Shown here in pieces: positions 36,108 through 44,667 of a DNA stretch of 64,000 nt. Where the stretch lies: the NCBI GenBank assembly GCA_030427885.1, contig JAUICM010000001.1, positions 62,001 to 126,000 on the forward strand, written 5' to 3'. Origin of the DNA: Rhodothermia bacterium. GTDB lineage: Bacteria > Bacteroidota > Rhodothermia > Balneolales > Balneolaceae. The position numbers and the translations under genes are program-made. The notes beneath the pieces were generated by a model. It was not told the DNA's origin, did no database searches, and saw only the letters and a list, made by a program, of their open reading frames with translations. Position 1 is the first letter of the stretch, and the number at the start of each line of letters is the position of its first letter.

Positions 36108-36162
36108 TGGGTCGGCACTATACTTATCTTAAAAAAAGACCAAATAATGTTTAAAATCACAG

Positions 36163-36188
36163 TTGTATAGGTATAAGTACCCATACAA
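36163..36188. promoter_or_regulatory. 26-bp inverted repeat, copy 1
   Basis: Arms TTGTATAGGTA and TACCCATACAA around a four-base centre; the arms are complementary except for one position. A near-identical element with the same arm and spacer length is at 38880-38905, and similarity continues for about 19 bases to the right of both (TGAGTA then CCTAT). It lies in the 381-bp gap between lutC and the barrel protein gene, 300 bp before that gene. Confidence 0.5.
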
Positions 36189-36298
36189 TTGAGTACCAGT
36201 ACCTATTGCTGGTCACCTTACTAAATCTGAACTTCAGTCCGGCTTGGGGTACAAGTTTTTAGAATAGTAATACAGATAACGAAGCAAAGATAGAATTA

Positions 36299-36461
36299 AT
36301 GTTGAGTTATGATATTTCTGCAATCAGTAAGAAAGCTGAAGAACTGAAAGCGGCAGGTTTTACGCTTAAAGAGAGTCAGAGTGATATAAAAGCGTGATAA
36401 GGTGATTGCTGAAGAGCAAATACAGAATACATCAAAAAAACAAAAATCAGGTACAGTTTAA
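36299..36461 (+). pseudogene. Possible frameshifted small coiled-coil gene (remnant)
   Basis: ATG 36299 opens a 32-codon frame (SAISKKAEELKAAGFTLK near its start) ending at TGA 36395. Skipping one base there continues a charged peptide (DKVIAEEQIQNTSKKQKSG) to TAA 36461. KAAGFT followed by charged helix is reminiscent of DUF1640/CCDC90-like coiled coils. It could be a decayed gene, a sequencing indel, or chance. Confidence 0.25.
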
Positions 36462-36488
36462 CAACAACTCAATTCGAAGGGTAAAACA

Positions 36489-37151
36489 ATGAATACAAAC
36501 AAGTTGGCAATAATAGGAGTATTCCTTGCTATGCTATTTGTTCCTGCAGATCTTTTGCAGGCTCAGATGTCCATAGGCGTAAAGGCAGGCTCAACAGGAG
36601 CAGGAGGTGAATTTACCTACTCCCTCAATGATAAATTCAATGTAAGACTTGCGGGTTCTGCATTTTCATATACCTATTCAGGAACAGAAGACATGGATCC
36701 TACCATCGGTTACGATGTGGATGGAACCGTTACCTCTCTTGGATTAACCGCTGATTACTTTCCATTCAAAAAGTTTCTGAAGTTATCTCTCGGGGTACAC
36801 TATCATGATTTTGAAGTAAATGGATTAGTAACACCTGTGGAGGCTTATGAGGTAGAAGGGAAAGTATTTTCACCTGAAAAACTCGGACAACTTACTGCAG
36901 TCGTTAATTACGAAAATAAGGTAGTTCCTTATGCCGGTATTGGATTTGGAAATCCGGTGGGTAAAGGATTTCCGATTCGTTTCACATTAGATATAGGGGC
37001 ATTCTACACTCAGGCTCCTAAGATCAATATGGTTGGGGAAGGTATGATCGCTCCAACAGCAAATCAGGGTCAGGATTTTGAAGACGGATTAAGCGATTTC
37101 AAATTTTACCCTGTGATCAACCTCGGAATATCATTCCGTTTCCTTAATTAA
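36489..37151 (+). CDS. Outer-membrane beta-barrel-like protein
   Basis: The protein has 220 residues with a signal peptide (LAIIGVFLAMLFVPADLLQAQ). Alternating strands with glycine-rich turns (SIGVKAGSTGAGGEFTYSL, LKLSLGVHYHDFEV, VVPYAGIGFG) and a C-terminal aromatic strand ending FRFLN suggest a small outer-membrane barrel of about eight to ten strands. It is 32 bp before the next lipoprotein gene, and probably co-transcribed. Function unknown. Confidence 0.7.
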   Translation: MNTNKLAIIGVFLAMLFVPADLLQAQMSIGVKAGSTGAGGEFTYSLNDKFNVRLAGSAFSYTYSGTEDMDPTIGYDVDGTVTSLGLTADYFPFKKFLKLSLGVHYHDFEVNGLVTPVEAYEVEGKVFSPEKLGQLTAVVNYENKVVPYAGIGFGNPVGKGFPIRFTLDIGAFYTQAPKINMVGEGMIAPTANQGQDFEDGLSDFKFYPVINLGISFRFLN

Positions 37152-37183
37152 TTGAAAACAAAAGAATCTTAATAAGCAGTAAG

Positions 37184-38788
37184 ATGAAAAATATTAAAAG
37201 ATCTAGAATAAGTGCGCTCATTATAGGAGCGGTAGTACTGGTGGGAACACTGGGTTGTGATATCAGTGGTCTTCAGGACTCGATCGACAACTTCGGTCTC
37301 GTTATTGGCCTTGAAGAAATTAATACCGGAGCAACTGTATTGGTAACAGATGCGAAGACCGGGGAGCTGATCAATCCTGATATAACAGTGACATTCGGAG
37401 GTCAGAACGGTGATGATGTCATTGATATGTACAGCGATCCGATCACAGAAGATGAGATCGATGGTGGAATTCTGAACTTTGCAATTGCAAACAGTGTGGT
37501 TCCTACATCAACTGCACCAGCAAAGGTAACATTAAATTTATCGGCTAAAGGATATATCAGCGCCAGTAAGACAATTACTATAGCTGATACGGGTTTTGTT
37601 GATTTCAGTGTTAGCCTGGTGAAAAAATCCAATGCTCCAGCAAGTATTAAAACAACCAGTACTTCTACCACCACCAATACAGATGGTTCCTTAGCTGCTG
37701 ACCTTAGTATTTCATCCGATACAACAGGAGGAAGCGCGGGTACAAGCTTGTCAATACCAACAGGTACAGCGTTGGTTAGCTCAAACGGAACGGTATTAAC
37801 CGGTCAGTTATCTGCAGAGTTAACTAATTATGATCCAGGTGATCCTGATGCACTTTCAAATTTTCCGATTGAAATTGGAGAAGGAGAGGAGGATCCGGTC
37901 GTTGTTGCGGGAATGAGTTCAATGCAGATCACTGATGCAAATGGAAATGTGGCAGCAGGTACTTCTGCAGCAAAACTTAAAGGTTCAGCTAGTAATTTAT
38001 TTACTGTTACTATAGTAGTATCACCAGAGATTGGTGTTAGTGTAGGTGATGAGATTTATGTTGAAGCTGGAAATGTGGAAAATGGAAGTTTTGATATTAA
38101 GTTTAGTGCATATCAGAATGTGATTGATTTAGGTAGTGGAAAAATGGGTGTAATTCTGGAATTGAATTTTCTACCTGAGTACTCCTATGCCTGGTTTTAT
38201 GCCAACAGCAGTTATGCATACTACTCTACATTTGATGTAACCAGAAATGGGTACAGTGGTGATATTAAAGCTGTTGCAAACTCTTATGGTCTTTCATGGA
38301 AATTCCAGGTAAAGGAAGGAAACTCAAATGAATTAGTATTCAATACTAACAGTAGTTTTTTTAATGTTCACGTTACTGACCCGGTTGATGTTGTTTTATC
38401 TTATGATACAGCTCCGGCTTCAGGATCTACATTCCCAATTGTTTTACCTCAGGCGCCATCTAATATCATTGATGCAAACGTAAATGTAGTACTACGATGT
38501 CCAAATCCTGACGAAAAGGTTTCAGTTACAGATATTCCACAGTCTTCTGTTTTATTCCGTAAAACAGGTGCCACTGGTAAATGGAGAATTGTCACCGCTA
38601 TTAAGTGGGCCTTTGATGATGCTACTCAATCTCTGACGGGTGGGTCTTTTAAACTTTCGGGAGTTGAAGGTGGTGCATCATATGATTTCAAGTTTGCCTA
38701 TGATGGCAATACCGAATCTAAAACAGCTGTTGTTAATACAACTACAAATATCACCGTAAGTGAGAAAATAAAGAGCATCTGCGATTAA
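37184..38788 (+). CDS. Large lipoprotein of unknown function
   Basis: The protein has 534 residues with a lipoprotein signal (ALIIGAVVLVGTLGCDIS, Cys near residue 25). The N-terminal domain of about 100 residues looks like a carboxypeptidase-regulatory-type sandwich (GATVLVTDAKTGELINPDITVTF). A Ser/Thr-rich linker (about 150-200) with many TTS repeats and further beta-rich regions follow. No enzymatic motif is visible. It is probably surface- or periplasm-exposed, paired with the preceding barrel and followed by a terminator. Confidence 0.7.
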   Translation: MKNIKRSRISALIIGAVVLVGTLGCDISGLQDSIDNFGLVIGLEEINTGATVLVTDAKTGELINPDITVTFGGQNGDDVIDMYSDPITEDEIDGGILNFAIANSVVPTSTAPAKVTLNLSAKGYISASKTITIADTGFVDFSVSLVKKSNAPASIKTTSTSTTTNTDGSLAADLSISSDTTGGSAGTSLSIPTGTALVSSNGTVLTGQLSAELTNYDPGDPDALSNFPIEIGEGEEDPVVVAGMSSMQITDANGNVAAGTSAAKLKGSASNLFTVTIVVSPEIGVSVGDEIYVEAGNVENGSFDIKFSAYQNVIDLGSGKMGVILELNFLPEYSYAWFYANSSYAYYSTFDVTRNGYSGDIKAVANSYGLSWKFQVKEGNSNELVFNTNSSFFNVHVTDPVDVVLSYDTAPASGSTFPIVLPQAPSNIIDANVNVVLRCPNPDEKVSVTDIPQSSVLFRKTGATGKWRIVTAIKWAFDDATQSLTGGSFKLSGVEGGASYDFKFAYDGNTESKTAVVNTTTNITVSEKIKSICD

Positions 38789-38814
38789 GTCCTTAGTCGC
38801 ATAAAATACAGGGG

Positions 38815-38842
38815 AGCCCGCAAGTAATTGCGGGCTTTTTTT
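38815..38842 (+). terminator. Rho-independent terminator
   Basis: Perfect 9-bp stem AGCCCGCAA / TTGCGGGCT around GTAA, followed by seven T. It ends the barrel/lipoprotein unit. Confidence 0.9.
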
Positions 38843-38879
38843 GTTAAAACAAAGGTATATCACTTATCTAACCTGAGGT

Positions 38880-38905
38880 TTGTATGGGTACATGTACCTA
38901 TACAA
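38880..38905. promoter_or_regulatory. 26-bp inverted repeat, copy 2
   Basis: Arms TTGTATGGGTA and TACCTATACAA around CATG; the same design as 36163-36188 with the arm variants exchanged. It is 160 bp before ATG 39066, in the gap after the terminator. Confidence 0.5.
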
Positions 38906-39065
38906 ATGAGTATCTCTTCCTATGGAAATAATTGGTTTATAAAGACATATTGTTTTCGAATAAGACTCTTTAAGAACCATAAACTCAGTCAATAGGGGTA
39001 TTGATTGTCTGGAGTCACATAACGTTGGCTTGCAAAAGCAGGTCATTAACATAATTGGGTATAGA

Positions 39066-41345
39066 ATGAATAAGTTAAATCCAACCAAATGGAAAACACT
39101 CTGGGTAATGGTGTTTTCAGCAGGGCTGATTTTTTCAGCATGTAAAGATTCTTCAACATCAGCTTTAGGCGATTTTGAAGACGCAAATATTCCTGATGTG
39201 AGTATATCAGCAGATGTACAGACTACAAGTAATTTATATATTAGTGATGGATCTGTAACGGCATATGACGCAATTTTTCCATCTCAGGCATATAGTAATT
39301 GGGGAGCGAACGCATGTAAAGAAGACCCCGATGTCGGCTTAGATGCAAATTGGCAAAATCCTCATCCGGCATACGTTATAGATGCAGTAGCAACTTTTGA
39401 AACGTTTGAAGGCTATGGGTTCACCGCAGAGTGGATTAATGCCTGGAATAGTGTTAGTGAACATCCTGACGGACCAGCGGGTCCTAATGGAAACCAATCG
39501 TGGTCATTGTACACTAAAACAATCAGTGGCGATGCAGGTGATTATGTTGTTCAGTTTCTGGCAGATAATTGCTCATGGATCTATTTAGACGGTGTTCAGA
39601 TTGGGTATCAGGATGCAAACTTCACCAGTAGTGGTAATAACGGAAAGTTTCCGCTGTCTCTTGATGGTTCAGATCAGGAACTATCATTTATCATCTTTGA
39701 TGGTGGTGGGCAAGCGGGTGGTAAATTCCGCTTGGAAACGCTTAGTTCATATCAGGAAACCGGAGGATCTGAAGATGATTTTGGAACTCCTACTGAACCC
39801 GAATTACCTGAAGAAATTACACTTACAGGACTTGTCAGAGACTTCAAAGGTAGCCACTATACCGGTGGTCATCCCGACTTCCAGAGACAAGTGTCTACTT
39901 GTGGGGGGGTACAGACTGGAATGGTTGAAAGCACACTGGGAGCAGATGATAACCCCGTTTATTCCGGTAATGTTACCTGTAATTTAACCAGCGAGGAACG
40001 CTTCGATCAGTGGTATAACAATGTGTCTGGTGTAAATCAGGGTACTACCTATGATTTCGTACTTGAGCTTCAGGAAGACGGTACTTACAAGTATACTAAC
40101 AACGCCTATTTTCCGATCGACGGCCAGTTATTTGGTAATCAGGGCTTCAGCCACAATTATCATTTCACTACAGAGATCCATACTACGTTTACCTATAACG
40201 GCGGTGAGACATTTACTTTCATCGGTGATGACGACGTTTGGGTATTCATTGGTGGTCAGCTCGTGATCGATCTTGGTGGAATTCACGGAGCGGCAAATGG
40301 AAGTGTAAATCTTGATGGCCTTGGTTTGACAGCAGGAGAAGACTATTCGCTGGATATCTTTCAGGCTGAGCGGCAAACAACCGGTTCTAACTTCTCCTTT
40401 ACGACGTCACTTCAACTCGTTCCCGAAGATCCGGGACCAGTGGAAACCAATACTGCTCCTGTAGCGGATGCCGGTGATGATCAATCTGTAACTGCAACGG
40501 GGTCAACTACTTCAGTAACACTGGATGGTACAGGTTCTTCTGATGCAGATGGTGATGAACTGACTTACACTTGGTCAAATGGTGCTACCGGTGCAACTCC
40601 AACAGTACAGCTTGCAGATGGTACACATACTCTTACTTTAACGGTTTCAGATGGCGAAGAATCTGATACTGATGAAGTGACTATTACAGTAGTTAATACT
40701 GTTCCTGTAGCTAACGCCGGGGCTGATCAGAGCATGGAAGCTACTGGTCCTGCAACTTCTGTAACCCTGAGTGGTTCAGCAACTGATGCGGATGGTGATG
40801 ACCTGACTTATTCATGGAGTAATGGCAGTACCGATGCCTCAACTTCAGTTGACCTAGGTGTAGGTACTCATACTTTTACATTAACGGTTACTGATGAGCA
40901 GGGTGCAACAGATTCAGATGAAGTGACTATTACTATTCTGGATACAACAAAACCATCGCTGAGCTTTGTACAGTCTACCAGTGAATTATGGCCACCAAAT
41001 CATAAAATGGTATTGGTTGCAACAGGTATCTCTGCATCTGATATCGTTGATGGTGCAACAGATGTCGAAGTGACCGTTACAAGCAGCGAATCTCCAAATG
41101 GCCGTGGTGATGGTAATACAGATGAAGATTATGAGATCAAGACCAATTTTGATGGTACGATCGATGTGTATGTAAGGGCAGAAAGAAGTGGTAATAATGA
41201 TGGCCGTACCTACACGATTTCCATCAGTTCAACTGATGAAGCAGGAAATACAGCATCAGCTTCTATGACTGCCTCAGTAGTACATGACCAGGGTTCAAAT
41301 AGCCCTAAACAGAACACCAAGCCTGCTAAGAAAGGCAAAGGATAA
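39066..41345 (+). CDS. Surface lipoprotein with fibro-slime domain and PKD-like repeats
   Basis: ATG 39066 is preferred (lipoprotein signal WVMVFSAGLIFSACKD). After about residue 60 comes a beta-sandwich resembling PA14 (YVVQFLADNCSWIYLDG). Then comes a fibro-slime domain (about 255-455): LTGLVRDFKGSHYTGGHPDF, TFTFIGDDDVWVFIGGQLV, DLGGIHGAANG, YSLDIFQAERQTTGSNFSF. Two PKD-like repeats follow (VADAGDDQSVTATG, VANAGADQSMEATG), then a module with LWPPNHKMV and a basic tail (PKQNTKPAKKGKG). Fibro-slime domains are known from Dictyostelium proteins and bacterial surface proteins. A role in adhesion or matrix is likely but inferred. Confidence 0.82.
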   Translation: MNKLNPTKWKTLWVMVFSAGLIFSACKDSSTSALGDFEDANIPDVSISADVQTTSNLYISDGSVTAYDAIFPSQAYSNWGANACKEDPDVGLDANWQNPHPAYVIDAVATFETFEGYGFTAEWINAWNSVSEHPDGPAGPNGNQSWSLYTKTISGDAGDYVVQFLADNCSWIYLDGVQIGYQDANFTSSGNNGKFPLSLDGSDQELSFIIFDGGGQAGGKFRLETLSSYQETGGSEDDFGTPTEPELPEEITLTGLVRDFKGSHYTGGHPDFQRQVSTCGGVQTGMVESTLGADDNPVYSGNVTCNLTSEERFDQWYNNVSGVNQGTTYDFVLELQEDGTYKYTNNAYFPIDGQLFGNQGFSHNYHFTTEIHTTFTYNGGETFTFIGDDDVWVFIGGQLVIDLGGIHGAANGSVNLDGLGLTAGEDYSLDIFQAERQTTGSNFSFTTSLQLVPEDPGPVETNTAPVADAGDDQSVTATGSTTSVTLDGTGSSDADGDELTYTWSNGATGATPTVQLADGTHTLTLTVSDGEESDTDEVTITVVNTVPVANAGADQSMEATGPATSVTLSGSATDADGDDLTYSWSNGSTDASTSVDLGVGTHTFTLTVTDEQGATDSDEVTITILDTTKPSLSFVQSTSELWPPNHKMVLVATGISASDIVDGATDVEVTVTSSESPNGRGDGNTDEDYEIKTNFDGTIDVYVRAERSGNNDGRTYTISISSTDEAGNTASASMTASVVHDQGSNSPKQNTKPAKKGKG

Positions 41346-41373
41346 TAGATTAGATAAGTTAACTAGTAGTGAT

Positions 41374-41403
41374 AAGGCGCTCGTGAGAACGGGCGCCTTT
41401 TTT
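41374..41403 (+). terminator. Rho-independent terminator
   Basis: An 11-bp stem (AAGGCGCTCGT / ACGGGCGCCTT, one T-G pair) on a GAGA tetraloop, followed by a T run. Confidence 0.9.
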
Positions 41404-41477
41404 ATTGTATAATTCTCTTCATTTGGTAAGAGAAGTTATATCTTGGCATATATCAACAACACAATCAGGATTCTCAG

Positions 41478-42101
41478 ATGACAGGACCAGATAAAGATTC
41501 ATTATTTCCACTGGAACACCACAATAAACTCTGTTTTCTTAAAAATCTTATTAAGTCAGATAATATCGAAGTTGGCGATTATACCTATTACGATGATCTG
41601 GTTGACGTGAAAAACTTCATGAAAAATGTGAAGTACCACTTCGAATTCACCGGCGATAAACTAATCATTGGTAAGTTTTGTATGATCGCTTCGGGGGTCT
41701 CTTTCATTATGAATGGCGCAAATCACTTGACAGATGCGATCTCTGCGTATCCTTTTGCGATCTTTGGTAACGGATGGGAGAAAGCAATGGAAGGAAGGGA
41801 GTATCCGGTTAAAGGAGATACAGTAATCGGCCATGATGTTTGGATCGGCCACAATGCCACCATCATGGCTGGAATAGAGATCGGAAACGGGGCGATCATT
41901 GCAGCTAACGCAACGGTTGTTAAAGATGTAGAACCCTATTCGATCGTAGGGGGAAATCCTGCAAGAGAAATTCGTAAACGCTTTCCGGACAAAGAGATAG
42001 AACAGCTTCAAGAACTGAAATGGTGGAATTGGGAAATCGAAAAGATAACAAAGAATCTAAAGGCTCTTACTGGTAAAAATATCACAGCATTGGATAGTTG
42101 A
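41478..42101 (+). CDS. CatB/Vat-like acetyltransferase (left-handed beta-helix)
   Basis: The protein has 207 residues with hexapeptide repeats (VIGHDVWIGHNATIMAGIEIGNGAIIAANATVV) and the family start (DYTYYDDLVDVKNFMKNV), a looped insertion (NHLTDAISAYPF) with the likely catalytic His, and a C-terminal WWNWEIEKI helix. This is the xenobiotic acetyltransferase family that includes chloramphenicol (CatB) and streptogramin A (Vat) acetyltransferases. The natural substrate is unknown. It is convergent with the GH43 gene, 68 bp apart. Confidence 0.9.
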   Translation: MTGPDKDSLFPLEHHNKLCFLKNLIKSDNIEVGDYTYYDDLVDVKNFMKNVKYHFEFTGDKLIIGKFCMIASGVSFIMNGANHLTDAISAYPFAIFGNGWEKAMEGREYPVKGDTVIGHDVWIGHNATIMAGIEIGNGAIIAANATVVKDVEPYSIVGGNPAREIRKRFPDKEIEQLQELKWWNWEIEKITKNLKALTGKNITALDS

Positions 42102-42169
42102 CAGTTAGAATGAATAATGTACGGTTTGGATAATAAAGGAGACCATAGTCTCAATGAGATCGGATATAA

Positions 42170-44455
42170 TTACTCGATTAATATCATTTTGCGGCTTCTG
42201 GTATTAGTTCCGTCCTGTAGGATGTAGAAATAAATACCACTTGAAAGACCGGATGCATCAAAAGTAACCCGGTGTAAACCAGCTGATTTTTTTCCGTTAA
42301 CGAGTGTAGCCACTTCTCTGCCCAGGATATCAAATACCTTTAATGAGATCTTGCTGTCTGCAGCCAACTGAAAATTGATCATTGTACTTGGATTGAAAGG
42401 GTTGGGATAATTTTGTTTTAATTCAATTGTATTTGGCCCTTCAAAAGATATGTCTTCTACTGAAGTAGTTATCATATCCGAGAACGAAAATTTTTGCAAT
42501 CTGAATAATGTTCCACCCTCTTCACTTCCCTTGAATCGAAGATACACATCCTCAGATCCGATTATTTCATCGGAGAGGACCGCTGAGAATTCTTCGTAGG
42601 TATTCAGTCCTCCGGTATCTGTAATTTCTACTTCGGCTATTTTTGATCCGGTATCTATTGCTTCCAACCAAACTTCAATGGTACCACCAACACCGTCACT
42701 GGATGCTGTAACATTTATTTGTTTGGCACTTCGTTGGTAATCGATACCTGTTCCACTTGTTGGTGGACGAGTTCCAAACTGGACTCCGGCATATAAAGCC
42801 CAATCATCATTATTGATATAGTTCAAATATGAAGCAGAAGGTGTCACACCATTAAAATTTGCTGGATTTTTCGCACTTATATCAGAATACGCATCTCTGT
42901 AAATGTATAAGTCAAAGAAAGCTTCTTTCCCTTCAACAAACAATCCCTGCTGATTTCCGGTGAAATCATTAAAGTCATTCTGATGTTGATCTAAAGCCTG
43001 AATATCAATTTCGTTTCCAATTTGGGTCCAGCTTACACCATCCTCACTATAATATCCTTTTGCAGTATGGTCTTCTCGGATGAGTTTAAGCCATACTATA
43101 TTACCAATTGTATTTTCTACTTCATACTTGGTATCGGTGAAACTAAATCCAAGAACATTATCTCCGGAACCGTTTAAAGAGCTATATACTTTTACGTAAT
43201 GTGTTTCCGGACCGTTAACAATCCACAAACCGGCCCTGTGAGTATTTGAACTTGGTTCAAAATCAACTCTGGTTATAATAGAATATTGATGCTCCCCATC
43301 ATTCTGGATCACAGAGGTATTGCCTTGTGATGGTTCGAGGCGTAACCATCCTGCACGTTCTGAAAGAGAGATGTTATCCTCAGGAGTATAACCGAGTACA
43401 GACCATTCAGGTATCATTCTGGCTGTTTTAAACATATCAGATTTAGGCACCATCCATGGAATGTCTCTGTTGTTTGGAAGGTCTGGTGCTGTGGTAGCCC
43501 CTGATGAAGGGTATTGCATTATCGGCCATCCATTTTCATAGCTTACTTTCATCAAAAGCCCCTGACGTCCCTGGGCCTGCCAATTTGAACTTTGATGGTA
43601 ACTATGGCCTATTACCCAGCTTGTTTCGTCAGAAATAGTGACTGCAGGTGAGATATGATTCGGTCGGTTGAATGTACTACCGCTTCCTCTGAACATTGAA
43701 CCACTCATGATTTCCCAATCGGATTTGTTATCAGTGAGAGTGTCACTTCTCATAACATATTGTTGCCCTACCAGGTGTTCGGCAAAACTATAGTAATACA
43801 TGCCTTCATACTTCCACATTACAGGTCCTTCAGCCCATCCATATGGGTTGTCTTCAGCATTAGGGTTCAGCCAGGTAAGATCCAGAAATTCGCCGGTGGG
43901 TTGGCCATTTTCTCCTAGTTCGATCATGTGGTTATTCTCATGTCCGGCTTTGGTAAGCAGGTACCATTTATCATTATCCTCATCAATAAAGATAGAATTA
44001 TCAACTCCAAAAGGGGGCAGTTGATTGGAGGTGTTCATAGCAACGGGATCACTCCAGGCTCCTGTAGGTGAATTGGCAGTTACAAAATACATTCCCGCTC
44101 CGGAGTTACCATTACGACCGAAGTAATGCCAGTATTTCCCATGCATGTAAACAGTGTGTCCGCCCCAAACCCCCGCACCGGGGTTATTTCCATATCCAAC
44201 CCATGAGGCTTTCACCGGTTGTGCAATTACTTCCCAATGAACAAGATCAGTGGAACGGTATATCTTTGGTGTGGGATTAAAAGATGAACCTGAAGTATAG
44301 AAATAGTCTTCAACTTTGGTGAGTGTTGGATCGGGGTGATCACCCGGAATAACCGGATTTACAAAGCTCTGATAAGAAGGGGATTGAGCATTTGCAAAGA
44401 TTAAAAATGCAGTGAAGAGGGAGAAGATGGGGGTCAGGTATACTTTATACTTCAT
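42170..44455 (-). CDS. GH43 arabinofuranosidase/xylosidase-like enzyme with CBM6 and T9SS domain
   Basis: The protein has 761 residues: a signal peptide ending ANAQ, then a GH43 five-bladed propeller (about 30-330) with its acidic triad in GDHPDPTL (base), VDNSIFIDED (pKa modulator) and WAEGPVMW (acid). Residues about 345-510 form the GH43 C-terminal concanavalin-like domain (GWLRLEPSQGN, YYSEDGVSWTQIG). About 530-665 is a CBM6-like module (GIDYQRSAKQINVTASSDG, EVEITDTGGLNTYEEFS). The end is a T9SS sorting domain ([16 protein letters not shown]). It probably removes arabinose or xylose from side chains at the cell surface. It is divergent from the GH2 gene. Exact specificity not determined. 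Confidence 0.88.
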   Translation of the reverse strand: MKYKVYLTPIFSLFTAFLIFANAQSPSYQSFVNPVIPGDHPDPTLTKVEDYFYTSGSSFNPTPKIYRSTDLVHWEVIAQPVKASWVGYGNNPGAGVWGGHTVYMHGKYWHYFGRNGNSGAGMYFVTANSPTGAWSDPVAMNTSNQLPPFGVDNSIFIDEDNDKWYLLTKAGHENNHMIELGENGQPTGEFLDLTWLNPNAEDNPYGWAEGPVMWKYEGMYYYSFAEHLVGQQYVMRSDTLTDNKSDWEIMSGSMFRGSGSTFNRPNHISPAVTISDETSWVIGHSYHQSSNWQAQGRQGLLMKVSYENGWPIMQYPSSGATTAPDLPNNRDIPWMVPKSDMFKTARMIPEWSVLGYTPEDNISLSERAGWLRLEPSQGNTSVIQNDGEHQYSIITRVDFEPSSNTHRAGLWIVNGPETHYVKVYSSLNGSGDNVLGFSFTDTKYEVENTIGNIVWLKLIREDHTAKGYYSEDGVSWTQIGNEIDIQALDQHQNDFNDFTGNQQGLFVEGKEAFFDLYIYRDAYSDISAKNPANFNGVTPSASYLNYINNDDWALYAGVQFGTRPPTSGTGIDYQRSAKQINVTASSDGVGGTIEVWLEAIDTGSKIAEVEITDTGGLNTYEEFSAVLSDEIIGSEDVYLRFKGSEEGGTLFRLQKFSFSDMITTSVEDISFEGPNTIELKQNYPNPFNPSTMINFQLAADSKISLKVFDILGREVATLVNGKKSAGLHRVTFDASGLSSGIYFYILQDGTNTRSRKMILIE

Positions 44456-44616
44456 TTTATTTCCGCTATGACTTTTTTATAAATTCTTTCATTCGCCTTG
44501 TGATTAACAAATGCTAAGAATTATCTTTTAAATGTAATTAATACACTTAATTTTTAAAAAGAAAACTAAGTAATTAATCTTTCAAAGTGTAAAAGAATAA
44601 AGGTAGCCTTACTTTT

Positions 44617-44624
44617 TATCTTTG
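44617..44624 (+). promoter_or_regulatory. Bacteroidota-type -7 element before the GH2 gene
   Basis: TATCTTTG matches the consensus TAnnTTTG, about 44 bp before ATG 44668. The -33 TTG is not obvious in its expected place, so this is a moderate call. The rest of the divergent gap 44456-44667 is AT-rich. Confidence 0.4.
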
Positions 44625-44667
44625 TAGAAAGAATAAAACTTTGTTTAAAGCGATAAATAGCCAGAGT

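Noticed and set aside
37630-37720. Short tandem repeats in the Thr/Ser-rich linker of the lipoprotein
   Set aside because: Low-complexity coding sequence, not a structured DNA repeat or CRISPR.
41478-42101. Antibiotic resistance gene
   Set aside because: The family includes resistance enzymes, but a chromosomal CatB/Vat-like gene without mobile-element context is not evidence of resistance.
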